Source: Heligmosomoides polygyrus polygyrus
Lineage: Eukaryota > Nematoda > Chromadorea > Rhabditida > Heligmosomidae
Assembly (NCBI GenBank): GCA_947396885.1
Contig: OX377204.1
Coordinates: forward strand, 18,979,706-19,043,705
Direction: 5' to 3'
DNA length: 64,000 nt
In this document: positions 1 through 11,560 of the stretch, piece by piece
How the letters are laid out: each line of letters starts with the position of its first letter
Numbering within the stretch: position 1 is the first letter of the stretch
Made by a program: the position numbers and the translations under genes
The notes under the pieces: generated by a model
The model's database searches: none
What the model was told of the DNA's origin: nothing
The model's input: only the letters and a program-made list of their open reading frames with translations

Positions 1-592
1 TTTAAGGGGAAAAGCCGGAGAACTGGCGATGTATAGGGTTCTCGAATCGGCTCGTGTCTGACTCGACTCTTTCGAGAGCTGTTTCTTTACTTTTCCTCCA
101 ATTCTTATTTACCTTGGCTGAGAACTCGCATGCTCATCGCAGATCAATAGCGGGACTATTCCAGCAGACTTGTATGAAGTGCCTGTGCTGATTAAATTGG
201 TTATTAATTGAAGCCATAGGAAACTAGGACGCCCATTGAGCCCGTTCTCTATCTGGTTATCGTATGCTGTTTTGGTTTCTATTTCTATTTAAGAGAAATT
301 TGCCTGTATGGGTTCAGAGTAGGCCTTTAAATCAGTTCGTTTGTAAATATATTCTGAAGCCACTTTTGTTACTAGAAAATGGAAGTATTCGTTTTTTGGA
401 GCCATAAGTTACTCTTTGGATGACATTATGTGGTAATACAGTGCATTCATCCAAAATATGCTCCCATTCCAGCAAGGATACGAACGTTTTAGCCTAGGAA
501 TCTCGTAAATCCACTTCTCCTTTGTAAGGTAACTGCCAGTGAATGCTAACACACTTACATCCAGTGGTCATTAAACAGGATTGTGAAGAATA
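1..592. other. Unassigned non-coding sequence
   Basis: No open frame of convincing length, splice pattern or recognised repeat end is visible here. Short frames present are not supported by any motif. Confidence 0.4.
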
Positions 593-875
593 AGAATGAG
601 GGGTGTTAATCCATCCCTTTATGGGATACGCCACGCATTCTGCTTCTACGGTATTCGTAGAGGCGATGTGAATGCGTATATATACCATACATTGACTTGT
701 GGTGGCCAACCGATATACAAGTCAGTGTTTTATCTTTCCCTCACAAGTTCGGAGCCAATTCACCCCGTGGGATGGAAGGTTTGTTTGACCTAAACAGGAA
801 ATCCGAACCAGAAACCTGGAATCGGGTGCACGGGACAGCCGGCGCCTGCTCCAACTGCGCTTTCGGTTCGGTTGA
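593..875 (+). repeat. Dispersed repeat R1, copy A
   Basis: A roughly 280-bp sequence that recurs in this window near 27.9, 29.6, 29.8, 38.9 and 48.7/52.9 kb. Shared landmarks are the stretch ATACGCCACGCATTCT near the start, a segment resembling CAAGTCAGYGYTTTATCYTT in the middle, CAATTCACC, and a 3' part resembling GAACCWGRAACCTGG followed by a GGGTGCAC-like block. It has no long open frame and no tRNA-like head. The type of repeat (SINE or part of a larger transposon) is unresolved; two copies lie inside a hAT-like element, so it may be an internal module of that element. Confidence 0.75.
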
Positions 876-3800
876 AACACGGTAAATACGTCAAAATGCT
901 GCAGGGATATGGATTTTAGGGACCGATCAGTTCTCTGAATTGATAATTCTCACGCAACAGTAAAAGTATCTGTGACGAAGACAGTAGATATGCACATCTA
1001 TTTCCGCGCTAGTAGTTCGTCAATTTCTTGAAGAGTTCCAAGCCGAACATGGCGTCACACGGACGTTTCGAGAGGTTTCTGCAGACTTTAAGACGAGAAG
1101 AATGCTTCACGGGGACACTGGTCTAAAAGAAGGGTGTGGTTTTTACCGGCGGGGCGGGGAGCACTAATTAATCAGTGAAGTTCGACAGTTCCGTCATAAT
1201 CGATGGAACTGCGGTGAAATTCGTGTGAATTGAAGGATTAGAGCGGGATCAGATCGACGTGCAATGCTGGTGCTGGTGGGTTGAGTCGGCGACACGGTCG
1301 GTGCCAGAGAGACACGACGACAGTGAGCAGAGCTGTAGCAGCGGATAGAGCGAATGCCCTTGAACCCGTAGCCGGAGAGGTGGCGTCGCCGCGTGCAGCG
1401 ACGCGAAGGCGACGACGAACGATCTCTCGCTGGTCGGCCGGGCCGGGCGGCGTTTACTTTCTCGCTGCCTCTCTCTCGCGCACGGGTAAAGGTGCGTGCC
1501 TGACTTTCTGAAGAATACCAGCACGACCGGTGACTGATGGAATCAATAGCGTGTTCTGTTGTGCAGAAGTTGGAACAGGAGGCGAAGTGGACACGACACC
1601 CAACGGCGTGGTCGTGATTGTTCAGAGGAACGCGAGGCGCGAGTGCGGCCAAAAACGCTTCGACGATTTAATGACCGGCGGTGGTGGCCACTCGCCCCAT
1701 GCGGCAAATATATCCGGTTCGGCTTTGTATTGGAGCCTAGCTGGACCTATGACGTGAAAGGATGTCACACACTAGGGCTGCGACTAAGTCGGAATACACA
1801 GTTCATAAAGAGTATCTACCGTGAAGGAGAAGGAATAGATCGGCAGAGCTCTCAGCTGACTGACACATTGTTTCTCGAGTACTTCGGACGTTCAGTGATC
1901 ATGGAGGGCAAGGTTGAAAACAAAAGACGCTGAGTAGGAGTCGAAGAGTTAACCTCGATCGACTTCGGACCCTGAAGTGAGGTTTACTTACGAAACCTGG
2001 TCTACGAGTAAACACGTTGGACGCGAAGGTTCTATTTGCGCTCCGCTACGTGATGGATTTGTGTGTTTAGAAAATTCTTCCAAGTCTTCTCTTCAGTGCT
2101 TCACTGTATCCTTCCTTTCTGAAGCTCAGGCTATACTTGCCTCGACGAATACCCTCTAACCTTCACAAGACAGGACTGTAGCGAAAAAACGGAACTAAAA
2201 GCAAAAGCAAAACGTAAGGAGCCACCGTACATGAAGAACGTCCACTGCGAAGGTGGAAGATTTAATTGAAAGGAGCTCCCAACTTACCTACGAGTAAACC
2301 TATCGAACTTGGCTCTCCTCCTTGCGCTCTGGGACTTTTGGATAGTAGGACTGCTCTCAAGTCAATTCTTCATTCTTTGAACGACATCACACCCTTCTCG
2401 ACATCTATCGGAGAAAATTATAAAGTGCTTGCTGAGAATGGACAAAGAGCTTTGTGAAGCGTTTGTGGAGGAGGGGAAGCTACTGATCAGATGATGGAAC
2501 GTTGCCTCCTAATAAACCTACTGGACTCGATCGTTGTGCTCTGCTACCCGGTGGAGCCGTGTACGGTAGATTCGTCTAAAACCCGTTTTATGAACGGTTT
2601 TGTGGTTTTTCCAATTTTACCGTTGAGGGACGAGGAGACATGACCTAAGAAAGAAATCATCTGCCAGGTTTCATCGACGAAAACAAGATTACAGAATACG
2701 TTGGAAAAAGGTGCATTTCATCAAGAAATTACTGCAAAGGGCAATGCTCAATAGAGAATTTCTCTGTCAATAGAGAATTCGTCCCACGAGTACTTTGAAC
2801 GTTCAATGAACGTTGTGAACGAAGTGAAGGGCGGGCTTAATAGAAGGTGATGAGAAGCGAGAACCGCTTTCCGAATTTCAAGGGAGACTACAGAATATCT
2901 GAGCAGGACCTCCGCAACAATCTGCTCAATGACGGTTCTCCATCTGCTGTGCTGCCACGTCAGGAGTGCGCTAGAACGATGGTCTCCGAGCTATGGTTGG
3001 CGAACGTAGCACGAAACCGGAATTCGTAGCTCCAACGTGAGAAGAATGTGTCATCTTCATCACCTATCGGAATGTGCGTTGAGGGCTAAATGTCGATGAG
3101 CAGGTCACTTTGCTACGAGGCGAGATGAGCTATGGACAAAGAGAGCGGAGGGAGGTACCTGGATAACGTAAGAGGTATGAATGCCAATCTCCAGCAAGAT
3201 GGCTGGTTCGTCCCGCGAATGAGTCGACCAGCATCTCAGTTGTACGGGACGCAAACCCCTTACAGGCATTCTCGCCTTTGAATTACAACAACGTCTGTAG
3301 GACAATGGCGAGAGAAGAAAATGAATAGAAGCGTTGCTTCTGCTCACAGGACGTGCCTAATGAACACGATGCCTTACGAAAAGTCAGCGAACGAGTGTTG
3401 AGAGAGCATTCCAAACTTCTGTAACTATATGAAGTCAAAACAACGCATAGTTCTTACCAACTGCGTCTCCGTGGTGCCATCATCGCGACGTACGATCACG
3501 GTCTCTGCTCCTTGATTGGTCATTTTGCTGCGTATGTTGCGCTTTATGACCGGGACGATGTGGCCTAAATAGGTGACAAGGCAAATGTTAGAGGTTTCGG
3601 TCGTCGTGGTTGCAAAACATGGCGTTCACCACAAGGAAACGCAGATTTTATCTGCAAAATGGGTTTTTGTACGCACATTGAGCGCCAATTTCGTCTGAGA
3701 AATCAGAGGTGCGCGTAGAATGTGGAATTAGGATTCTGAACCGGTTTGGTCGCCTTTGTGATAAATTCTAGCAGGTTCACGAAGGTAATAGAAAGCAGAG

Positions 3801-4560
3801 GCGAAGACGAAGCTAAGGCTTCCTGGTGTGAGTGAACATACCTTGCTCGTTTTTTCAACAAACTGCTGATTGAAAGTGCGGGTTAAGATGGTGTGATGGC
3901 CAGGTGCTGAAGTCACCCTAGCCCTAAATGTGTACAGAAACATAGACGTTTCCTACCTGAACCAGTTTATAGATAAACCCCCGCAATGCTGCTTCACAGT
4001 GCGTTAAAGCAACTGGCATCGATTAGGCAGCGCGGGAGATCGATATCGATGGCTTTGAGACTGCGGCGCCGTGCGGCTGATCAACTATGAACTCCATCTC
4101 ATTAGTGGGAATGGGAAAAGTATTAGAAGTAAGGTTTACCTTATCGTTACATAGGATACGATGCCGTCCCACCATTTATGGACCTGTATTGCTCTAGAAG
4201 ATGGGTTTGTCGAAGGTAAACCTGTCAGATTTGCTCTCATCCCTGTTCATTACTTCAAGCCACGATTATAACCTCGCTGTGATTGGCTCCGTCACTGAAT
4301 TTGTGTATCTATGGAGGATGTGTCGAAGCTGCTTTGTGGCGATGGAGCTCAAGAAGCGCCACTATCGATTAGTACGCACGGAGAATCGATATTGGTGGCC
4401 TATGCTGGATTTATAGTTCATTCGCCGGTCGGCGTGGCGTAGTGAAAGCCACTGTTATCGACTAGGCGACGCAGTGGCCTATAGGGGACATTTGTTTTAA
4501 GTGAGAGATGTGACACTTCGTCATGAGGTTCGGATGAATCGGCTATGCCCTGTTCATACT
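876..4560. other. Unassigned region with weak coding-like echoes
   Basis: No gene could be supported. The interval 1250-1500 is GC-rich and CpG-rich, which could mark a promoter but may simply be repeat. Around 2000, 2290 and 2510 three short segments are similar to each other in both DNA (a CTACGAGTAAAC-like start) and translation (PTSKP..LG...CAL), suggesting a diverged tandem repeat. Frames on either side are short and broken by stops. Confidence 0.35.
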
Positions 4561-4571
4561 TCGCGAAGTGA

Positions 4572-4641
4572 GGGGGGGGGGGGCTAGGCGGGGGACGAGC
4601 GTTCTACCCCTCGTCCCCCTGACCCGCCAACCCCCAACCCC
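4572..4641 (+). other. Poly-G run with GC-rich hairpin
   Basis: A run of 12 G at 4572-4583 is followed by GGCGGGGGACGAG. This pairs with CTCGTCCCCCTGACCCGCC a few bases later, so the segment can form a G/C stem or a G-quadruplex. Just upstream is a CCCTGTTCATACTTCGCGA block, which matches in inverse the end of a MITE near 12.4 kb. Confidence 0.6.
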
Positions 4642-6424
4642 CAAGCTTCACCAAGAGTCTAACAGCTGCCTTACGAAACATTTGACACGCAAAACAAAAG
4701 TTTCCGGTCCGCAGAACAGCGGTGTACCTCCTGGCGTCACGCCCCCCAGCAGGGACGGGTGTTCCCCTTGTCGCGTTGCCAGAGTCCAGTGGCTGGCTTA
4801 CGAGATAGCGGAAACGGAGACATTTGCCACGCCTCTGTTTAAAGGGCGGGGAATAGAACGCCACTCCGCTGGGGCGAGCTATTCGTCCGAAGAAAGCATG
4901 CACATCGAAGCGATGATGCGATCGACCAACAAAAATCGATATGATTCTTCAGCGCTTCTGGTCGCTGACGTTGCAGAGAATGGGCACAGGTTTAGGTGTA
5001 GTTTATACTCCATATGCGACGCGACAAAAAATAATGAAATTGCCAATATCGATCAGACCGTCTGTTATTTCGATGCTACTGCGACGTGTAGCAAGTATAA
5101 TGCCTCGTTTGTACTCCATTCCTCGAATAGGGCATTTTAATTGGAGTTACCAATACCCGCTATAAGCAATATTGGTATTTCTCGTTATGACGCGCCGAGA
5201 GGTGAATGGAGATTGAACAATGCCTTGCATCTGCCTATGTCGTCACGCAGCTCGGGCACCTCCAATATCGATTGAATAGCGTAAGTAATCGATATCGGTG
5301 AATTCCATTATGCGTGCGGCGACAAGTGTAAATCGAAGCTTACTGGTCTCTAAACACGTCGTTAGGGAGGTATATCGCGGTCCAAAAACCGGTTCGTGGG
5401 ATCCAAGCGATACCCGAGTCTCTAAGCCGAGCCTTAAGGTAATAGTAATAAGTGGTGGTGCTCACGTACTGAGAACGAGCTGAGACCAAGGCGACCAGTG
5501 AAAGAAGTAAATGGTTATCCATCAGATATGGGCATTGTTTAGCGGCACAGAAAGACAGACAGACAGACAGACACATGGTTTGTTGTTAGCGGCTGTCAAG
5601 AGGCTGTGTAATGGCTCAAGCGGCGTTGATTGATCCTGAAGCGAGCGAACACCGTCTGTTGTTCATAGAGCTGTTATGAGGGGTTTTGTATGTACTATGA
5701 GATTCCGAAGCGAAGATGCGAGGTGGCTTTGAGCCGAATTTGTGGTAGGGGTTGTGGGTACATTGGGTTGCCCATGGTTGTTGGGAGTTTGCTCATGGTC
5801 TTGCTGATATCCGTGGTTGATGCGACTCATAGAACGACAATATTCAGCCCGATTTCCTATGCATACGCGAGGTTTCCAACTAGAAATTAGTTCCAGAAAG
5901 AGGTAAAGGAATGCTCTAATGTCCAAATTTCTTAATGAGAAGGCCTGTAGGACCCTTAGAGTTAAGTAGAAAGCACAACTTGGAGCATTTTCGAAGGTTA
6001 GAGGCAAAGTCGAAGCTTTCTGGCCAGTTCCTAAATCGTTCGCGACCAATTGAAGAGAATAATGAGCCAAATGACTTGAAACGATCGTCTGAACGCAGAG
6101 CGTACGCTTGAACATGTGGTAAGCGCGTTTGTAGAGAGGCTCGCCGGCCGCCGCGGAAGCGCCTTGGCAAACACAATGGGTGATCTCATCTGTTCGCAGG
6201 TATTGTTACAGCGACCGGCTAATCGAATCGTGTCCTTCTTTGACGAAGGAATGAAGCTAATTCTATTCACTACCGGTACTCGATAGTAATCGATCGATAT
6301 GGAATGCTCGATCGATTCTATATACCTGAAATAATCTAATGGCCATTGTTTTCGCGCGATGTTCAATCGATACAGTGACGTTGAACAACGTTTACATGTC
6401 GCGAATCCAGCTACAGGTAGTTAA

Positions 6425-7195
6425 TTTCGCGTGGACGGGTCCACACACGGACTCATGGACGGTTTAACCAAATCATATGACCGGCAAGAATGGGAAACTG
6501 TTGGCAGAAATCGATAGTGTCGACTGCCGGACTGCTTACACGATGTTGAAATCTTGTATCGACCATTGATTATGCGTGAACGTATTCACGCGGGTCCACG
6601 GATGGGTTAACTGGATTCTGTATATGTCGAATCGAAATCGTCAATTTCCCAAAGATATCGATTGATGTATTCTGAAGGCAACTAGTAGTGCGTGATCACG
6701 TTTAGATGTTCTTAGCCGATTAAATCGACTTCGTGCAGCAGGGTATTGATTTATTGATTTTCGCGTGTTGTGAAGTGCGCACAGAGATAATAATGTGTGG
6801 ACGTGCTCACACACGGACTCACGAACAGAATTGGCTAGCTTGCGTGTAGTGGTCTTTGATAGGATGAGGTCTTTCATGTCTTCCGAAATTAAATCCACGA
6901 CTATTATCTTGCCGTTGTATGGAAAATTGATCATAAATGACCGAAAATGATCAACTGCCGGCAAGATCGATATCGATTGCTTCTACCTACGCCTCCTATA
7001 GCCACTATTTATATGTGGATGCAGCTGCACGAGGTCGGACGATTAAATCAGCTGCCTGCAGGGGGACTTGACGCCCAACATTTTCTACGTCTTTGAACTG
7101 GTATGTGTGGACGTACCCACAAAGACTCCATTACATGGCCATTAATTAAGCGAGAAGGTGCTCATACAGACTCATGGACGGACTACTCACGGGAT
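6425..7195. repeat. Diverged repeat with GTGTGGACG-type motif
   Basis: A motif close to GTGTGGACGNGCYCACACAC followed by GGACTCAYGGACGG occurs near 6430, 6795, 7103 and in part near 7152 and 6590. Intervening sequence shares CAACTGCCGG and ATCGAT-like parts. Spacing is about 310-370 bp, so this looks like an old, diverged tandem or clustered repeat rather than a young array. Confidence 0.5.
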
Positions 7196-8224
7196 ATGGA
7201 TTTATGGGAACATTGAAATGACGTTGGTTGGAGACTGTAGCAGAAGAGTTCATTTTTTGCTTCATTGAATAAGAAGTCGTCAAGAGTGGAATGCGGCATA
7301 CATACTGTGCGATTCCAAAATGGAGTAAAGGAGGGTGCTGCAATTGCATCTGGATCCAGCTCCTTTTCACAAGAATTCACGGAATGTGAATCAGGCGTTC
7401 GGCGACTGAATCAGGCACTCAATTGCCTTTATCAGCTCAATAGAAGGCGTATACGTTCTCAGGAAAAGGAAGCCGCATTACAGTTGTGCTAACAAGAACG
7501 TGAACTCCAGGCAAATTGAGACCGTTTACTGGTGATGAGTGCGGAGCGATTAATGTCAAGCACCGTACGACCCGAACAGTAAAAAGAAACATCTGGGGCA
7601 AGGAAAGTAGACCAGGTCGGCTGAAGTGGTCTGCTAATAATAACGCCATCGGTTACAAAATAAGTCCAATGTCTATCGACTTACGAGCCATTCATTGAGA
7701 GTGAACATGGCGCTCTTCAGAAAACGGTTTTTGCCCTCGAGACCCTTTGTGGAGGTCACCTTATTTGAGCGCCAATGCGATCGCTAAAAGCTGGCATAGC
7801 TGCGCTTTGTATATTCCCTTATGGCGAAGTTTGTACTCACTCCGCTAGTCGTGCCAATATCGATTAGCAGCGAAGATCGATAGTGAGAGACCAGCGACAA
7901 AGTGTGAAAACCGCGTATGTAAGCGTTAACGTGAGGAAGTGCTGAAACTGCACCAGAAGCCGTTTGTTGACGTTTGCATCGGAAATGAAGAAGTCAAGTG
8001 TCCACTCCAAGTGGAGGAACGCAGACGGATGGAAATTGCACCTAATTCCTTCTCCAATTCCACAATGCTTCATCGAATCCACGTTAAGAGGAGTTCTTGC
8101 GCTTCCAGTTCTGAGAGCATATCAGCCATCAGGATTCAAGACTGTGCTAAGTTGAAGTGCAAAACTGTCGGGTATGAGCCCTCATTAGGTAGGGTTTTAG
8201 TTGGGTAGCCGCGCGTCGATTTTT

Positions 8225-8745
8225 GTGGTTGTCGCGATGCCCGTTCAGTGATCATTCCTTTCGCACCATTTCCATCCCAAACAGATAAACCCGGGTGAAA
8301 ATCGGTATTAGTCTCGATTTTTCGTTGCTTGCCGTGGGTCCATGCGAAACGGCCAATTCCAGCTGAAAATCGATAGTATCGATCGACATCGATTGGGTAA
8401 CCGATATCTGCTCGCTGTTCTGAAGCCCGTTTTCCTGCGCAGGTGGTTTCCTGATATCCACCACAAACTGTCGACTGTGAAGGAAAATCGACATCTTCGG
8501 TCCTTATTGATCAGTTGATTGATTTTCTACACACGTTGTGAAGCGTGTTCAACAGTCATTACCTTTGCGCCATCTCCATCCCAAGCCCAGGGACAGATCA
8601 ACCTAAAGTCAGTATCCTTGGTGCGGCCCGGATGGAAATCGATATTAATAATCAATACTGGTTGGATTTGGTTGCTCGTTGTTAAGCCCGTTTCACCTCC
8701 ACCATATTTACGAAATGTTTTCAAACATCGATAGTATTGATCGAT
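8225..8745. repeat. Two diverged copies of a 250-bp repeat
   Basis: The block GTGATCATTCCTTTCGCACC...CCATCCCAAAC (from about 8245) is echoed by CAGTCATTACCTTTGCGCC...CCATCCCAAGCC (from about 8550). Each is followed by CCCGG and a TGGAAATCGATATTA-like or TGAAAATCGGTATTA-like stretch. A third, weaker relative lies near 30.55 kb. Function unknown. Confidence 0.5.
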
Positions 8746-8998
8746 ACTGATGGATTGATCGCCTTTTCCTCCTGTTGCGGGCCATACGCAGCATCATATT
8801 CATGTGGAAACCTCGCAAGGCCTTTGTTATACTGTCGCTCACCCGGAGCGACGGCTAATGATAAGCCTTGTTTAGTGTGCATGCGACGCGCGACGCGATG
8901 CATGTGTAGTGGCCAAATTGATCGAGCGACGCGATTGATCAATTCGGCCACTACACATTAGACATTGGATCCGACACCGATTTTCCGGATAATCGGAT

Positions 8999-9140
8999 GA
9001 TTCGGATAGGCCATTTTTTCAAACCCCGGATCTTCGGATGATTCAGATGAGGGCAATTTCGAAAACCCCGGACCTTCGGATGATTCAGATGAGGGCAATT
9101 TTAGAAACCCCGGATCTTCGGATGATTCAGATAACGCCAT
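8999..9140 (+). repeat. Left subterminal tandem repeats
   Basis: Three to four units of about 47 bp carrying CCCCGGAYCTTCGGATGATT then CAGATGAGGGCAATTTY. They lie just inside the left end of the hAT-like element and are repeated in direct orientation near its right end. Confidence 0.85.
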
Positions 9141-9811
9141 TTTCAGTCGAGCCGGATTTCGGATATCCGATTCGGATACAACCGGATAAGTGAGTGAATA
9201 GGGGCACGCAACCTCTTAAAAACGGAACACATCAGTAACTCCGCGTTTATTTCCTTGACCAATTGAAGTCACTAGCGCGCAAAGCAGCTTGGAGCGCCTC
9301 ATCTTGAATTAAATGTCTATATGCCCTGGTAGCAAGGCACATGAATGCCCAGTTACATTATATCTGGCCTAGCTTAGTTCACCAATGGAAATGGAACACA
9401 CCAGCGCTACGTAAAAGATGTCGTATTTGGTTGCCTTACGAGGGGAGCCCTCCGCAAAGCAATTTTGCGCTTCCAGAACAAACAAAAAACAGCTTTATGA
9501 ACCCATAGAGCCAATACCAACTCAATAGTGAGTTGGTAATGTCTTGTAAAGGACAATAATGAAACGATTCCGAAACGCCCCGCAAGACATTTCTCTGAAA
9601 AGGGAAGGGTCTGAAGCGTATGTCTGAACGGAGAGAGCGAGTCATCCCACCATATAAATAGGAATAATCGCCACTCCTCAATTAGTATAAAAATGTGTTT
9701 CTTTTTTGCCAAATCGATAAGCCCAAGGAGTAGAGGATCCTTGAAGTTACAGTGGAATCGGCGCCTCACGAGTTCGGGAGTCTTGTACGCCCGCAATGCC
9801 GCCGGCGGGAA

Positions 9812-9884
9812 GCGGCTCGTAGCGCAGTGGATAGCGACGTTGCTCCATGAGAAGGAGGTAGAGGGTTCGACTTTTCTGCGCTGC
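9812..9884 (+). ncRNA. tRNA-like module in left arm (SINE-like or pseudo-tRNA)
   Basis: GTAGCGCAGTGGATAGCG at 9819 resembles an A box and GAGGGTTCGACTT at 9861 resembles a B box, spaced as in tRNA. The acceptor stem is not complementary enough for a working tRNA. An inverse copy sits in the right arm (10,995-11,072) and a further copy at 60,589-60,663. Confidence 0.55.
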
Positions 9885-10079
9885 TGCATCTTTGCATTTC
9901 AACTTATTGTTTGATTTGAGGTATTCTGACATCTGCACCATTTTAGATGTTTGCTGTGCAGTGTTTCCAGATGTATGCCGTGAGAGCAGCTTTGTTGCCA
10001 TTTGTTCACTACTGACCGGTTTTTCAACCAAAACTCAATTGGAAAGCTGTTCAACATAACGATGTATGAACGTTTGACA

Positions 10080-10295
10080 TCAGTGATACACAGACACAAA
10101 GTTCCTGGAACATAAGCACTGGTCACAATACGAGCAGCGCATAAAGGCTGCTGGCTCCTCACAGTTTGCTTCCATATATGGACAAATGAGATCGGCTCCA
10201 TAGGCGAAATCCAATTGAAGACGTTCCCTTTCCTCTGAAACAAGAGTTCCAGCCGAAAACGTTATCATATGCCCACTGCTTGCCAGCCTTTCCAC
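10080..10295 (-). pseudogene. Cysteine-rich coding remnant
   Basis: The minus strand reads through about 70 codons containing the pattern ICPYMEANCEEPAAF then MRCSYCDQCLC, a C-rich, possibly zinc-binding motif. Diverged copies with stops occur on the plus strand at about 10,690-10,800 (the other arm) and on the minus strand near 60.8-60.9 kb (RCPYCDQC). The frame is preserved for the motif but not beyond it. It may be a captured host exon or a remnant of the element's own gene. I do not recognise the protein. Confidence 0.4.
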
Positions 10296-10994
10296 GTCTA
10301 TCAGTTCATTTTGCGGACCCCAACCTTCTCCTGGTTTTCCACCACTTTCAGCCTTTCGTCTTCGTTAACTTCAAGTTGACGTGCTTCGAAGTCCTTGGGT
10401 ATGCTAGCCATCCGTTCGGTCATGTTGGTGTCATTCCCATGAAGGCTGCTTATCTAAAGGTGGACCACACTTCAGCGTGAGCAAGTGGATCACCACTCGA
10501 GCATCGGCGACTTTGTTGGTGTTAGGTTTTAGAGAACCTCCAGCAGACCTCTGATTTCCAGATGACAGGCAAAGTTGAGAGAAAGAGTGTATCGATGCCG
10601 TTTAGGTCAATTTGCGGGATCCAGAGACTTTCTCGTTTTAACCACATGTGACGTCACATCATAGTCTCCTTTGAAAATTCGAGCAGGATGTTTTACACGA
10701 GGTCATTGGCCGATGTATGGCAACAGACTGAGAGGAGCCTGCAGCATTTATACCCTGCCCATTGTGTCCAGTGCTGCTTCATGCACGTTGTACCTGAGTA
10801 TCATGGTGTTGAATATTTATGCAGTATCATGTTGAGTACCACAGCGTGAAGCTGGAAAATGCGCAGAAAACATCTGAAAATGGTATAGACGTCAGAATCC
10901 CTCAAATCTCAACCAATCATTTAAAAATCATTTAAAATTCAATTAAAATTAATAATAAAAACAATCAATTAAAATCAATTAAAAAGCAGGAATG

Positions 10995-11072
10995 CAGCAG
11001 TGCATGAGGATCGAACCTCCGACCTTCCTCCCATGAAGCATCCTCACTATCCATTGCGCTCCGAGCTGCTTG
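10995..11072 (-). ncRNA. tRNA-like module in right arm
   Basis: On the minus strand, CGGAGCGCAATGGATAGTG (A-box-like) is followed about 45 bases later by GGAGGTTCGATCCTC (a good B box). It is the inverse counterpart of the module at 9812-9884. It has no convincing acceptor stem, so it is not called as a functional tRNA. Confidence 0.55.
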
Positions 11073-11379
11073 CCGGCAGAGGCATCGCGGTCGTACAAGA
11101 ACCCAAATTCGTGATGCGCCGTTCAATTGTGACTTCAAGAACCCCCACTGCTTGGGTTTCACGACTTAGCAAAAATGAAACACATTTTATGCTAATTGAG
11201 GGGTGGCGATTATTCCTATTTAATAGGATGACTCCCTCTCCCCGTTCAGATATGCGCTATCAGACCCTTCCCTTGTGAGAGAATTCCCGCCAAATGATTG
11301 TAAATCTGCCCGAAAAAGTCAGGTTATCAATGGCGCAGAGTTTGCCAGCAAGGCGCGCTAACCTCCTATTATCCGATTT

Positions 11380-11560
11380 TTATCCGATTTTATCCGAATC
11401 ATTGCGTTTTTCAAAACCCCGGATCTTCGGATGATTCAGATGAGAGCAATTTTGAAAACTCCGGATCTTCGGATGATTCAGATAAGGGCAATTTTAGAAA
11501 CCCCGGATCTTCGGATGATTCAGATGAGGGCAATTTTCGACCGAGCCGGATTTCGGATAA
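11380..11560 (+). repeat. Right subterminal tandem repeats
   Basis: Three to four units of about 47 bp (CGGATCTTCGGATGATTCAG then ATGAGRGCAATTTT), the same orientation and unit as at 8999-9140. They are followed by CCGAGCCGGATTTCGGAT, also shared with the left side. Confidence 0.85.

Larger units (their letters stand above)
4646..8818. other. Repeat-rich non-coding region with dense ATCGAT motifs
   Basis: The palindromes ATCGAT, GATCGATATCGAT and relatives recur at very short intervals (for example near 5058, 5275, 6290, 6965, 8375, 8735). A short (GACA)n microsatellite lies at about 5552-5572. Several TTTATACTCC or TTTGTACTCC blocks around 4990-5120 resemble MITE ends found elsewhere in the window. 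No frame looks like a gene. Confidence 0.45.
9599..11275. mobile_element. Long-TIR foldback element with TGA flanks
   Basis: The left end AAAGGGAAGGGTCTGA at 9599 and the right end TCAGACCCTTCCCTTG ending at 11,275 are inverse copies, and both are bordered by TGA (9596-9598, 11,276-11,278). The arms, several hundred bases each, share a block related to TTCAGAYATRCGCT, a mini-stretch near CCCAAG, a tRNA-like module and a cysteine-rich coding remnant. One-armed relatives lie at 60.4-61.3 kb, and an analogous element at 32,658-34,061 has TAA flanks. Three-base TNA duplications suggest the PIF/Harbinger superfamily, but no transposase is present. Confidence 0.7.

Noticed and set aside
5663..6115. 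150-codon minus-strand frame
   Set aside because: No recognisable motif and a competing frame of similar length on the same strand; likely chance.
9407..9889. 160-codon minus-strand frame
   Set aside because: It runs through the end of one transposon into the arm of another and includes a tRNA-like module, so it cannot be one gene.
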